A stretch of 64,000 bases of DNA from NCBI GenBank assembly GCA_022826825.1, contig JAJDUD010000061.1:273535-337534 (forward strand), in the 5' to 3' direction. Positions 33,307 to 40,836 of this stretch are shown one piece after another; positions within the stretch are counted from its first letter, which is position 1, and every line of letters begins with the position of its first letter. The notes under the pieces were generated by a model, which was given only the letters and a program-made list of their open reading frames with translations, was not told the origin of the DNA and made no database searches. The stretch comes from Acidobacteriota bacterium. Its GTDB lineage: Bacteria > Acidobacteriota > Vicinamibacteria > Marinacidobacterales > Marinacidobacteraceae. The position numbers were made by a program, and so were the translations under genes.

Positions 33307-34391
33307 GACCGGGCCATCGTAAGGGCTGGCCCCGTCGGCCTCCCGCGGGCGATGTGGACCGCGTCCCGCAGCACCGCCGCGGCGGTGGGGATCGCGTCGC
33401 CCTCGGTGGCGACGAGCCGCTGCGTCGAGAACAGGTCGGTCTCCCACTCGACGGCCATGTCGAGGGTGCCGATGCTCCCGAAGAAGCTGTCGCGCGGGAC
33501 CGCGACGGGCGCAACCCGCATCCGGACCGCATCGCCGTCCGGCGCGGCTTCGCCGATCAGGCGGACGACCTCGTCCGCGGCGGGCTCGGGGGCCGCCTCG
33601 ATCCCGGTGCGCTCGACCTCCGCGAGAAACGCCTTCCGGCGCATGACCGTCCGCACCAGGATCAGCAGCTTGAGCGCGGTGTCGGTGCCGTTCAGGTCGT
33701 TCGTGGGGTCGGTCTCGGCGATCCCGCGCCGCTGGGCCTCGGCGACGGCCTCCTCGAGGCTCATCCCCTCCGCCATCCGGCCCAGCACGAGGTTGCTGGT
33801 GCTGTTGAAGACGCCCCGGAGCCGCCGGAACGCGGCTCCCACCAGGTCGCGGGAGCCGGTGTTCACGACCGGAAGTCCCCCGCAGACGGTGGCGCTCCAC
33901 CCGAGGCCCGCTCCGCTCGCGGCGGCCAGCTCCTCTAGTTCGTCGAAGGCGAGCGCGATCGCCGACTTGTTGGCGAAGACGACCGACGTGCCCCGGCTGA
34001 GCGCCGCCCGTGCGGCCTGAAGCCCGATCCCGCCCGTCTCGACGTCCATCGAGGCCGCGTCGAGCAGGATGCCCCGAGGCCCGGCGGCGTCGAGCGCCTC
34101 CTCGAGGGAGATCGGATCCGCACCGGGGGCCTCCCGGACCTTCTCGCCCCTTGCCTTGGCCGCCAGCAGGGCGGCTTCCGGGATGCGGCTTCCCGGAGCG
34201 TCGGGTCCGACGACGAAGCCGCTGCGGTCGGCGCAGGCCACGACGGGGAACGCCACTCCGTAGCGATGGGCGAGACGCCCGGCCTTCCGCCCCAGAATGC
34301 CCAGCAGCTCGCGATGGACGTTCCCCATGCCGAGCAGGATGAGGGGACACCGCGCAACCTGTCCGGCGCCGCCCTCCGGAACTGTTGCCAT
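33303..34391 (-). CDS. Homoserine dehydrogenase-like NAD(P)-dependent enzyme
   Basis: About 362 residues. The N-terminal nucleotide-binding segment is CPLILLGMGNVHRELLGIL. The catalytic region carries VVFANKSAIAL, GWSATVCGGLPVV, GVFNSTSNLVLGRMAEGMS and ETDPTNDLNGTDTALKLLIL, matching homoserine dehydrogenase substrate and catalytic segments (the D-x-x-G-x-D-x-A-x-K region with the catalytic Lys). No ACT domain or aspartokinase is fused or adjacent. The enzyme may serve a catabolic or special route rather than threonine synthesis. ATG 34391 lies 10 bp after the BCCT stop; GTG 34400 is possible. It is the second gene of the BCCT operon. Confidence 0.8.
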   Translation of the reverse strand: MATVPEGGAGQVARCPLILLGMGNVHRELLGILGRKAGRLAHRYGVAFPVVACADRSGFVVGPDAPGSRIPEAALLAAKARGEKVREAPGADPISLEEALDAAGPRGILLDAASMDVETGGIGLQAARAALSRGTSVVFANKSAIALAFDELEELAAASGAGLGWSATVCGGLPVVNTGSRDLVGAAFRRLRGVFNSTSNLVLGRMAEGMSLEEAVAEAQRRGIAETDPTNDLNGTDTALKLLILVRTVMRRKAFLAEVERTGIEAAPEPAADEVVRLIGEAAPDGDAVRMRVAPVAVPRDSFFGSIGTLDMAVEWETDLFSTQRLVATEGDAIPTAAAVLRDAVHIARGRPTGPALTMARS

Positions 34392-34401
34392 CTGGCGCAC
34401 C

Positions 34402-35982
34402 CTACCCGGCCCGGGCGGCGCGCAGCCCCTTCCAGATGCTGTAGCACAACGCGAGGAGGATCAGCGTGATGGGGAAGCCGGTGATGAGGGCGGCCGTCTG
34501 GAGCGCCACCAGCCCGCCGCTGATGAGCAGGGTGATGGCGATGACCCCCTCGAACGAGGCCCAGAAGACGCGCTGCGCGACCGGGGCGTCCACCTTGCCG
34601 CCGGCGGTGATGGTGTCGATGACCAGGGTCCCGGAGTCGGACGAGGTGACGAAGAAGACCATCACGAGCACGATGGAAGCGAACGAGGTGACGTCGGCGA
34701 GCGGCAGGAGCTCCAGCAGCCGGAAGAGCGCCAGCTCCGGCTGTCCGGCCTGCACCGCGTCGGCCATCCCGGCCGCGCCGCCGCGCTGGAGCGACAGCGC
34801 CGTTCCGCCGAACGTGCTGAACCACAGCGTTTCGAGCAGCAGCGGGAACAGGAGCATGCAGCCGACGAGGCTGCGCACGGTGCGGCCGCGCGAGATCCGG
34901 GCGACGAACATCCCCACGCAGGGCGCCCACGAGAGCCACCACGCCCAGTAGAAGGTGGTCCAGCCGTGCAGGAAGTGGAGGTCTTCGCGCCCCATCCAGT
35001 TGCTGAGGGGCCCGATCGCCGCGAGGTAGTGGCCGAAGCTGCCGGCGACCCTGGCGAGCAGCTCGAGGGTCGGCCCGGCCGCGAACACGAACGCGAGGAG
35101 CGCCAGCGCGAGCGCCATGTTGGCCTGGCTCAGGCGCTTGACGCCCTTTTGCATGCCCAGGATGACCGATGCCAGCGTGACTGCCGTGATGGCGGCGATC
35201 AGCAACACCTCGGTCGCGTGGGTCGGAGGGATCCCGAAGAGGTGGTCCAGCCCCGCCGCCAGTTGCTCGACGCCCAGGCCGAGCGACGTCGCCAGCCCGA
35301 AGATCGTGGCGAAGACGGCGAGGGTGTCCACAACGTGGCCGAACCGGCCCCACACCCGGTCCCCGAGGACCGGGTAGAACGCCGACCGCAGGCTCATCGG
35401 CAATTTGAGGTTGTAGGCGGCGAAGGCGAGCGCGAGCGCCGCCACCGCGTAGATGGCCCACCCGTGGAGGCCCCAGTGATAGACGGTGGCGGCGATCGCG
35501 AGGCCCTCGACGGCCGGGGTGTGCGCGGGAGCGACCCCGAGCGGCGGGTTCCGGAAGTGGGTGACGGGCTCCGCCACCCCGAAGAACATCAGGCCGATCC
35601 CGATGCCGGCCGCGAACAGCATCGCGAACCACGACCAGTTGGAGTACTCCGGCCGGGCGTCCGGACCGCCGAGGCGGATCCGGCCGAGGGGCGATGCCAG
35701 CAGCGCCAGGCAGAACAGCATGAAGACATTGGCGGCGCCCATGAACATCCAGTCGAAGGTCGAGGTCAGCCAGGCGTAGAGGGCGTCGAAGAGTCCCGCC
35801 GCGATGTCCCGGAACAGGAGCGTTCCGGCCACGAAGGCGATGACCGTGAGGCTGGAGACGACGAAGACCGGGTTGTGGATGTCGAGGCCGAAGGGCCGGA
35901 TGTTGTCGCGGCCGATCAGGACCGCGGGACGCGTCGTAATTTGTCCATGGCCGTCGTCCGCCGTCGGCCCTCGCGTTTGCAT
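34402..35982 (-). CDS. BCCT-family transporter (betaine/choline/carnitine)
   Basis: A 526-residue membrane protein with about twelve hydrophobic helices. The BCCT signature GIGIGLMFFGVAEP (126-139) contains the glycine stretch lining the substrate path. The second signature, around WAWWLSWAPCVGMFVARISRGRT, supplies the tryptophan box for quaternary ammonium. FFVTSSDSGTLVIDT lies in the TM8-9 region. It should import glycine betaine, choline, carnitine or DMSP. ATG 35982 starts before the first helix; longer frames run into the WYL upstream region. It heads an operon with the dehydrogenase and the two exported oxidases. Confidence 0.9.
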   Translation of the reverse strand: MQTRGPTADDGHGQITTRPAVLIGRDNIRPFGLDIHNPVFVVSSLTVIAFVAGTLLFRDIAAGLFDALYAWLTSTFDWMFMGAANVFMLFCLALLASPLGRIRLGGPDARPEYSNWSWFAMLFAAGIGIGLMFFGVAEPVTHFRNPPLGVAPAHTPAVEGLAIAATVYHWGLHGWAIYAVAALALAFAAYNLKLPMSLRSAFYPVLGDRVWGRFGHVVDTLAVFATIFGLATSLGLGVEQLAAGLDHLFGIPPTHATEVLLIAAITAVTLASVILGMQKGVKRLSQANMALALALLAFVFAAGPTLELLARVAGSFGHYLAAIGPLSNWMGREDLHFLHGWTTFYWAWWLSWAPCVGMFVARISRGRTVRSLVGCMLLFPLLLETLWFSTFGGTALSLQRGGAAGMADAVQAGQPELALFRLLELLPLADVTSFASIVLVMVFFVTSSDSGTLVIDTITAGGKVDAPVAQRVFWASFEGVIAITLLISGGLVALQTAALITGFPITLILLALCYSIWKGLRAARAG

Positions 35983-35996
35983 CTTCAGACTGGTCG

Positions 35997-36011
35997 TGTC
36001 AGTATTTGTCA
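35997..36011. promoter_or_regulatory. TGTCA direct repeats in the BCCT/WYL divergent region
   Basis: TGTCA occurs at 35997-36001 and 36007-36011, one helical turn apart, in the 86-bp space between the divergent BCCT and WYL-regulator starts. It is a candidate operator, perhaps for the WYL protein; the evidence is positional only. Confidence 0.3.
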
Positions 36012-36068
36012 CACAGGCCGCCGCAAGGAGCCGTCCTCCGGGAACTCGGTGGCCGCAGGGGGAGTCTA

Positions 36069-37127
36069 ATGGCCAGTTCCATCGCACGCACCGCAACCCT
36101 CTTCCGCAAGCTGCTGAGCGGCCGCAGGATCACCTACCGGCAACTCGAAGCGGAAGCGAACATCAACCGGCGCACCGCGCTGCGCTGGATCGCGGAGGCG
36201 CGCCGCGTCTTCGACCAGGCGCTCCAGAGCGAGACCGGAGATACCGGGGAAAAGGAGTTCTGGCTCGAGACCCAGGGCGCCCACTGGATGGGCACGCTCA
36301 AGCACCAACCCCCCAAACCGGAGGAGATCGCGTCCCTCGACAAGGCCATCCGGATTCTCCGGAAGGAGGGTCTCGCCCACGAGGAGGACCAACTCACCTC
36401 GCTGCGCGGCAAGCTCCACGGGGTGCTGCAGCGGCGGGACCAGGCGACGAAGACCGAGAACGATGTGGAAGCGATCACCGACGCCTGGGGCATCGCCTCG
36501 CGGCCCGGCCCGCATATCCGGGCGGACGAAGACGTGACCGCCGTCCTCCGGGACGCGCTGCTGCGGGGGCGGAAGGTGGGGTTCCGCTACAAGGGCGGGA
36601 CTGAGAAGACAGTGGAGCCGGCAGGGCTCCTCTACGGCGGCGCCCCGCGTCTCGTCGGCAAGGAAAAGGGGAGAGAGCTCGGGCAGTACCGCCTCGACCG
36701 GATGAGCGATGTCGAGGTGCTGGCCACGATGAACGAGCTTCCGGAGGACGCCCTCCAGAGCTACCTCAGCAGCCTCTTCGGCTCCTTCGGCGAACAGCCG
36801 GTGAATGTCCGCTGGCGGTTCCATCCGGACGCGCCCGAGCCCGAGAAGTGGACCTTCCACCCCACCCAGAAGGTCGAGAAGGACGCCGACGGCTTCGTCA
36901 CGGTGAGTTTCCGGGCGGGCGGCCTCGACGACATGGCCCGCCATGTCATCGGCTGGTGGGACTGGATTCAGGTGGACAAGCCAGCCTCGCTCAGGAAGGC
37001 CATCCTCAGGATGCGGCTGGCGGGTCTCGCGCAACTGCTCTACGAGTTCGTCGACCAGTCCACGGCAACCCGGATCTGGAACCTCGCCGAAGAGCTCGGC
37101 GCCAACAAGGTGGACTACTGGGAATAG
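36069..37127 (+). CDS. WYL-domain transcriptional regulator
   Basis: A 352-residue regulator. The N-terminal helix-turn-helix (residues about 5-45, SGRRITYRQLEAEANINRRTALRWIAEARRVF) is followed by a WYL domain (VGFRYKGGTEKTVEPAGLLYGGAPRLVGKEKGRELGQYRLDRMSDVEVL in outline) and a WCX-like C-terminal dimerisation region ending FVDQSTATRIWNLAEELG. WYL domains sense nucleic acids or nucleotides, and many control defence islands or DNA repair. Here the protein faces a betaine-type transporter operon, which would be an unusual target. ATG 36069 was chosen over an upstream start at 36006 because conservation begins here. Confidence 0.82.
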   Translation: MASSIARTATLFRKLLSGRRITYRQLEAEANINRRTALRWIAEARRVFDQALQSETGDTGEKEFWLETQGAHWMGTLKHQPPKPEEIASLDKAIRILRKEGLAHEEDQLTSLRGKLHGVLQRRDQATKTENDVEAITDAWGIASRPGPHIRADEDVTAVLRDALLRGRKVGFRYKGGTEKTVEPAGLLYGGAPRLVGKEKGRELGQYRLDRMSDVEVLATMNELPEDALQSYLSSLFGSFGEQPVNVRWRFHPDAPEPEKWTFHPTQKVEKDADGFVTVSFRAGGLDDMARHVIGWWDWIQVDKPASLRKAILRMRLAGLAQLLYEFVDQSTATRIWNLAEELGANKVDYWE

Positions 37128-37130
37128 CCC

Positions 37131-37180
37131 GGAGCGCCGGCCTCCGGCCGGCATCGTCGCCCGCAGGGCGGCGAAACCCG
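37131..37180 (+). repeat. Double-hairpin element between converging genes
   Basis: Stem 1 GCCGGCC/GGCCGGC (loop TCC) and stem 2 CGCCC/GGGCG (loop GCA), followed by GAAAC. It begins 4 bp after the WYL regulator stop and faces the end of the isoaspartyl methyltransferase gene, so it could serve as a terminator for both. Confidence 0.85.
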
Positions 37181-37236
37181 CGCTACGCCAGCCTGCGCCA
37201 CGTTTCGCGGCAGCCGGACGCCGGCGAGGGACTGGT

Positions 37237-37971
37237 TCAGCGCTTTCCCGGCACCATCGGGACGAAAGCCACGCCTCCGTGGTCCTGGACCTCGATCTCG
37301 CCGTCTTCGCCCCGGACCGCAACCACCAGGCGCTGACTCCACGGGTCCGGCCCCACCGGCGCCACCAGCCGTCCGTCCGGCGCGAGCTGGTCGAGAAGCG
37401 CCTGCGGAATCTCCGGCGGGGCCGCGGTGACCACGATCCGATCGAACGGCGCGGCCTCCGGCCAGCCGAGGTAGCCGTCGCCGACGCGGAGGTTGATGTC
37501 CCCGTAGCCGAGCGAGCCGAGCGTCGTCTCCGCGCGGGCCGCGATCCCCGGCAGCAGCTCGATGGAATACACCTCGGCCTCGAGTTCGGCGAGCACCGCG
37601 GCCTGGTAGCCGGACCCGGTCCCGATCTCCAGCACGCGCTGGCCGGGCGTGATCCGCGCCAGCGAGCTCATCAGCGCCACGATGTACGGCTGGGAGATCG
37701 TCTGTCCCTCGCCGATCGGGAGGGGGCGGTCGGAATAGGCGCGGCGCCGCTCCGAATCGGGAACGAACTCCTCCCGCGGCACCGTCTGCAGGGCGCGCAG
37801 CACCGCCTCGTCGCGGATGCCCCGGCGCTCGATCTGGCTTCGCACCATGAGGATCCGTTCCGCCCGGAAGGCGTCCTCCTGTTCCCGGTTGCCGGTGGCT
37901 TCGTCGCTGCCGCAGGTTGCCGAGAAGAGGACAAGCGCCGCGAGGGCAGCCGTTCGCGAACCGCTCCTCAT
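37237..37971 (-). CDS. pcm: Protein-L-isoaspartate O-methyltransferase, lipoprotein form
   Basis: A 244-residue PCMT. The methyltransferase core is complete: PREEFVP, SQPYIVALM, the SAM motif VLEIGTGSGYQAAVLAELE (113-131), VGDGYLGWPEAAPFDRIVVTAA and a C-terminal FVPMV. It repairs isoaspartyl residues by methylation. Unusually it begins MRSGSRTAALAALVLFSATC, a lipoprotein signal with Cys20 in a lipobox (SATC), so this copy should sit in the periplasm or outer membrane; SAM supply there is puzzling. ATG 37971 has GGAGG 7 bp upstream, which fixes the start and so the signal. Longer frames cross the composite repeat. Confidence 0.9.
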   Translation of the reverse strand: MRSGSRTAALAALVLFSATCGSDEATGNREQEDAFRAERILMVRSQIERRGIRDEAVLRALQTVPREEFVPDSERRRAYSDRPLPIGEGQTISQPYIVALMSSLARITPGQRVLEIGTGSGYQAAVLAELEAEVYSIELLPGIAARAETTLGSLGYGDINLRVGDGYLGWPEAAPFDRIVVTAAPPEIPQALLDQLAPDGRLVAPVGPDPWSQRLVVAVRGEDGEIEVQDHGGVAFVPMVPGKR

Positions 37972-38056
37972 GGAGATTCCTCCCGATCCGCCAAGTCTAA
38001 ACAGACGGCGGAGTTCGGTTCCAAGGCGTGTGCGCCTCCACGCGGACCAGCCAGAC

Positions 38057-38351
38057 GCACCCCGCCGGGAATGAAAATGTTGAGGCGCCAGGAGCGCCGG
38101 TCTTGAGACCGGCATCGCGGCCAACGGCCGCGAAACTCTCCGCGCCATCGCGCCCCATCGCGGGGACCCGAAACAAAGACGGCGAAAGCGGAGTAGGCGC
38201 GCGCCGTTGTCGTCGCGCCATTCCCTTTGACGGGGGCGCCATGCGGCGAAAGGAAGCCCAGGAGTTTCGCCCGCTGCGCGGGCGATGCCGGTCTGAAGAC
38301 CGGCGCTCCTTCCCGTCCCTGTCATCGGGCGGGTTGCATTTTCACAGCAAC
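38057..38351 (+). repeat. Composite element, copy 3
   Basis: Arms 38091-38138 and 38261-38310, with stem 1 GCCGGTC/GACCGGC, forward core and forward flanks. The right flank ends with the GTTGC...GCAAC hairpin (38333-38351). It occupies the gap between divergent pcm and Tsx-like genes (37972-38413). The Tsx-like gene's promoter must lie in the element's right flank or just after it. Confidence 0.9.
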
Positions 38352-38413
38352 TGGCCGGCGTTGCCGGCCGTGGGCGCCGCCTTCGGGGCTGGAGTGTGAT
38401 GGAATGACCCGCC

Positions 38414-39202
38414 GTGGAGCGGGTGCGAAGAGTCTGCGGGTGGGCCGTCCTTGTCGGGCTGGCGGTCCCGCTGTCCGCCGGCGCCCAGGGCTTCAGCCGC
38501 ACCGAGTTCCAGTACCAGGGCGGGTCGGCGTGGGTGGACGGCGTCGTCAGCCCTCCCGGTTTCCAGCACGTCTTCACCCTGCAGCACGCGAGCGCCTGGA
38601 GCCACGGATCCAACTTCTTCTTCGTGGACATGTCGTGCTGCGACGAGCCGGTGTCCAACCGGGATATCTACCTGGAGTGGTACTCCAGCTTCAGCCTCGG
38701 CGCGCTGAGCGGCAAGGACGTTTCCTTCGGGCGGGTCCGGGACGTGATGGTGACCGGAGGGCTGAACTGGGGGGCCCAGGCGCGGATCGCGAAGTTCGCG
38801 CCCGGTATCCGGTTTTCGCTCGACCTGCCCGGCTTCGCCTTCGCGAACCTGGATTTCAACTACCTCGTGGACTTCAGCGGGGGGCTCGCGAGCGGCGGCG
38901 CGCCCAAGGCCGACGGCATCGTCACCGTGGACTTCAACTGGGCGCGTCCCCTGCGGATCGGCGAGGGGTCGTTCTCGATCGAGGGTCACGGCGAGTGGCA
39001 GAGTCCCGCCGGCAACGAAGTCGGGCGCCAGCCGTACTCGGTCCTCCTGCAGCCCCAGATCCGCTACGACATCGGCAGGGCGATGGGGGGGCCCGACAAC
39101 AAGGTGCTGGTGGGAACCGAGCTGCAGGTCTGGATCAACAAGTTCTCGGTGGACGGGGCGAACGAGTTCCTCCCCCAGTTGCTCTTCGTCTTCGGTTTCT
39201 GA
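38414..39202 (+). CDS. Tsx/OmpK-like outer-membrane channel protein
   Basis: A 262-residue predicted beta barrel. The signal peptide is RRVCGWAVLVGLAVPLSAGAQ, followed by alternating amphipathic strands (IYLEWYSSFSLG, FANLDFNYLVDFSGG, IVTVDFNWARPL). The C-terminus VLVGTELQVWINKFSVDG then FLPQLLFVFGF is the characteristic end of nucleoside-specific channel (Tsx) relatives, closing on Phe. It probably admits nucleosides or similar small solutes. The start is GTG at 38414. The formylglycine-type gene follows 11 bp after the stop on the same strand, so the two are likely co-transcribed. Confidence 0.78.
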   Translation: MERVRRVCGWAVLVGLAVPLSAGAQGFSRTEFQYQGGSAWVDGVVSPPGFQHVFTLQHASAWSHGSNFFFVDMSCCDEPVSNRDIYLEWYSSFSLGALSGKDVSFGRVRDVMVTGGLNWGAQARIAKFAPGIRFSLDLPGFAFANLDFNYLVDFSGGLASGGAPKADGIVTVDFNWARPLRIGEGSFSIEGHGEWQSPAGNEVGRQPYSVLLQPQIRYDIGRAMGGPDNKVLVGTELQVWINKFSVDGANEFLPQLLFVFGF

Positions 39203-39213
39203 GGGCCGGGCCA

Positions 39214-39990
39214 TTGCGGCCGTCCGCCGTCCTGCTCCTGCTGGCGCTCGGAGCCTGCGCCGACCGTTCCGGGCCACCGGGGACCGTCCCGGTCCCGCCC
39301 GGCGACGAGCTCGCCGGTTTCTTTCTCGATCGTGAGGAGGTCACCACCTCCCGGTTCGCCGCCTTCGCCGCGGAGACGGGCCACCAGACCGACGCGGAAC
39401 GCTACGGGTGGTCCCTCGTCTTCCACGCGCCGGGAACCGAACCGCCCGGCGCGCAGGTCGTCGCGGCCGCGCCCTGGTTCGTCAGGATCGACGGGGCTAC
39501 CTGGCGGCAGCCGCGGGGGCCGGATCATCCGGCGGCGCGGGACGACCACCCCGTCACCCAGGTGAGCTGGAACGACGCGTCCGCCTTCTGCGCGGCCGCG
39601 GGCGGCCGCCTGCCCACCGGAGCCGAGTGGGCGCACGCGGCGCGGGGCGGCCGCGAAGCGAGCCCGTTTCCGTGGGGAGACCGGTCGCCGTTCGCCGGCG
39701 AGCCGGTCGCGAACCTGTTCGACGGGTTCTTTCCAGGCCATCCGGGTCCCGGGGACAGCTTCGCCGGGCTCGCCCCCGGCGGGTTGTTCCCGCCCAACCC
39801 GTACGGGCTCTCGGACATGGCCGGCAACGTCTGGGAGTGGGTGGACGGCGGCGTCCCCGAGGACCGGCGCCTCCGGGGCGGGTCGTTCCTGTGCGCCGAG
39901 AACTCCTGTCAGGGGTACCGGATCGCCTGGGAGAACCGGGCCACCGCCGACTCCGCCTGGGACCACACCGGCTTCCGCTGCGCCTTTTAG
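39214..39990 (+). CDS. Formylglycine-generating enzyme (SUMF1/FGE-sulfatase) lipoprotein
   Basis: A 258-residue FGE-sulfatase domain protein. Residues 1-15 are a lipoprotein signal (LLLLALGAC, Cys15). The domain carries REEVTTSRFAAF, HPVTQVSWNDASAFCAAAGGRLPTGAEWAHAARGG and NPYGLSDMAGNVWEWV in order. Importantly, GGSFLCAENSCQGYR keeps two cysteines (227 and 232) with the spacing of the copper-binding active-site pair of genuine formylglycine-generating enzymes. It may truly oxidise a sulfatase cysteine rather than being a structural FGE-like domain. The TTG start at 39214 puts the signal at the N-terminus. No sulfatase gene is in the window. Confidence 0.85.
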   Translation: MRPSAVLLLLALGACADRSGPPGTVPVPPGDELAGFFLDREEVTTSRFAAFAAETGHQTDAERYGWSLVFHAPGTEPPGAQVVAAAPWFVRIDGATWRQPRGPDHPAARDDHPVTQVSWNDASAFCAAAGGRLPTGAEWAHAARGGREASPFPWGDRSPFAGEPVANLFDGFFPGHPGPGDSFAGLAPGGLFPPNPYGLSDMAGNVWEWVDGGVPEDRRLRGGSFLCAENSCQGYRIAWENRATADSAWDHTGFRCAF

Positions 39991-40029
39991 GCGCGGTTTC
40001 CGCACCCTCCGGCGGTACACTGATTCGCC

Positions 40030-40836
40030 GTGCCGACAGTCGCGGGGGTCCTTCCGGAACAGCAGGGGTTCGGCGCCACGCGCCGGCGCGACCGCTGGTG
40101 GGTCGTTCCGGCGGCAACCTTCGCCGTCCTTTCCGGATTCATCGTCTATTCGACGTGGGCCGCGTTCCAGAACGCGCACTACGAGTTCGGCAACTACCTC
40201 TCGCCGATGTACTCGCCGGTCCTCTTCGGCGATTCGCACCACGCCTGGTTCGGCGGGAAGCCCAGCATCTGGCCCGCCTTCCTGCCCTGGTCCCCGGCGC
40301 TCCTGATCCTCTGGGCGCCCGCGGGCTTCCGGCTCACCTGCTACTACTACCGCGGCTCCTACTACAAGGCGTTCTGGGCCAGTCCCATGAACTGCACCGT
40401 CGGCAAGCCCTGGAAGACCTACCGCGGCGAGAACAGCCTGCCGCTGATCCTCCAGAACGTCCACCGCTACTTCCTCTACCTCGCGGTGGCGTTTATCGGC
40501 ATCCTTTCCTGGGACGCCTGGATGGCGATGTGGTTCGTGGATCCGGTCACGGGCGCCGAGCAGTTCGGCATCGGGGTCGGCACCCTGGTCCTCACTACCA
40601 ACGTGATCCTGCTCGGCGGCTACACGTTCGGCTGCCACTCCTTCCGCCATCTCGCGGGAGGCTTCCTCGACAAGATCTCCGGCAAGCCGGCTCGCCAGTG
40701 CGCCTACGAGTGCTCGAGCTGGCTGAACGTCCGGCACATGAAGTTCGCCTGGACCAGCCTCTTCTGGGTGGCCTTCTCCGACGTCTACGTCCGGCTCTGC
40801 TCCATGGGCATCTGGACCGACTACCGGATTCTCTAG
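40030..40836 (+). CDS. Succinate dehydrogenase/fumarate reductase membrane subunit
   Basis: A 268-residue integral membrane protein with about five helices; candidate heme-ligand histidines include those in DSHHAWF, NVHRYFLYL, GCHSFRHLAGG and VRHMKF. It anchors the flavoprotein and iron-sulfur subunits encoded immediately downstream and passes electrons to or from quinone. The sequence is a single fused-type cytochrome b subunit rather than separate SdhC and SdhD. GTG 40030 is the start nearest the conserved region. The stop at 40834-40836 abuts the ATG of the flavoprotein gene. Confidence 0.85.
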   Translation: MPTVAGVLPEQQGFGATRRRDRWWVVPAATFAVLSGFIVYSTWAAFQNAHYEFGNYLSPMYSPVLFGDSHHAWFGGKPSIWPAFLPWSPALLILWAPAGFRLTCYYYRGSYYKAFWASPMNCTVGKPWKTYRGENSLPLILQNVHRYFLYLAVAFIGILSWDAWMAMWFVDPVTGAEQFGIGVGTLVLTTNVILLGGYTFGCHSFRHLAGGFLDKISGKPARQCAYECSSWLNVRHMKFAWTSLFWVAFSDVYVRLCSMGIWTDYRIL

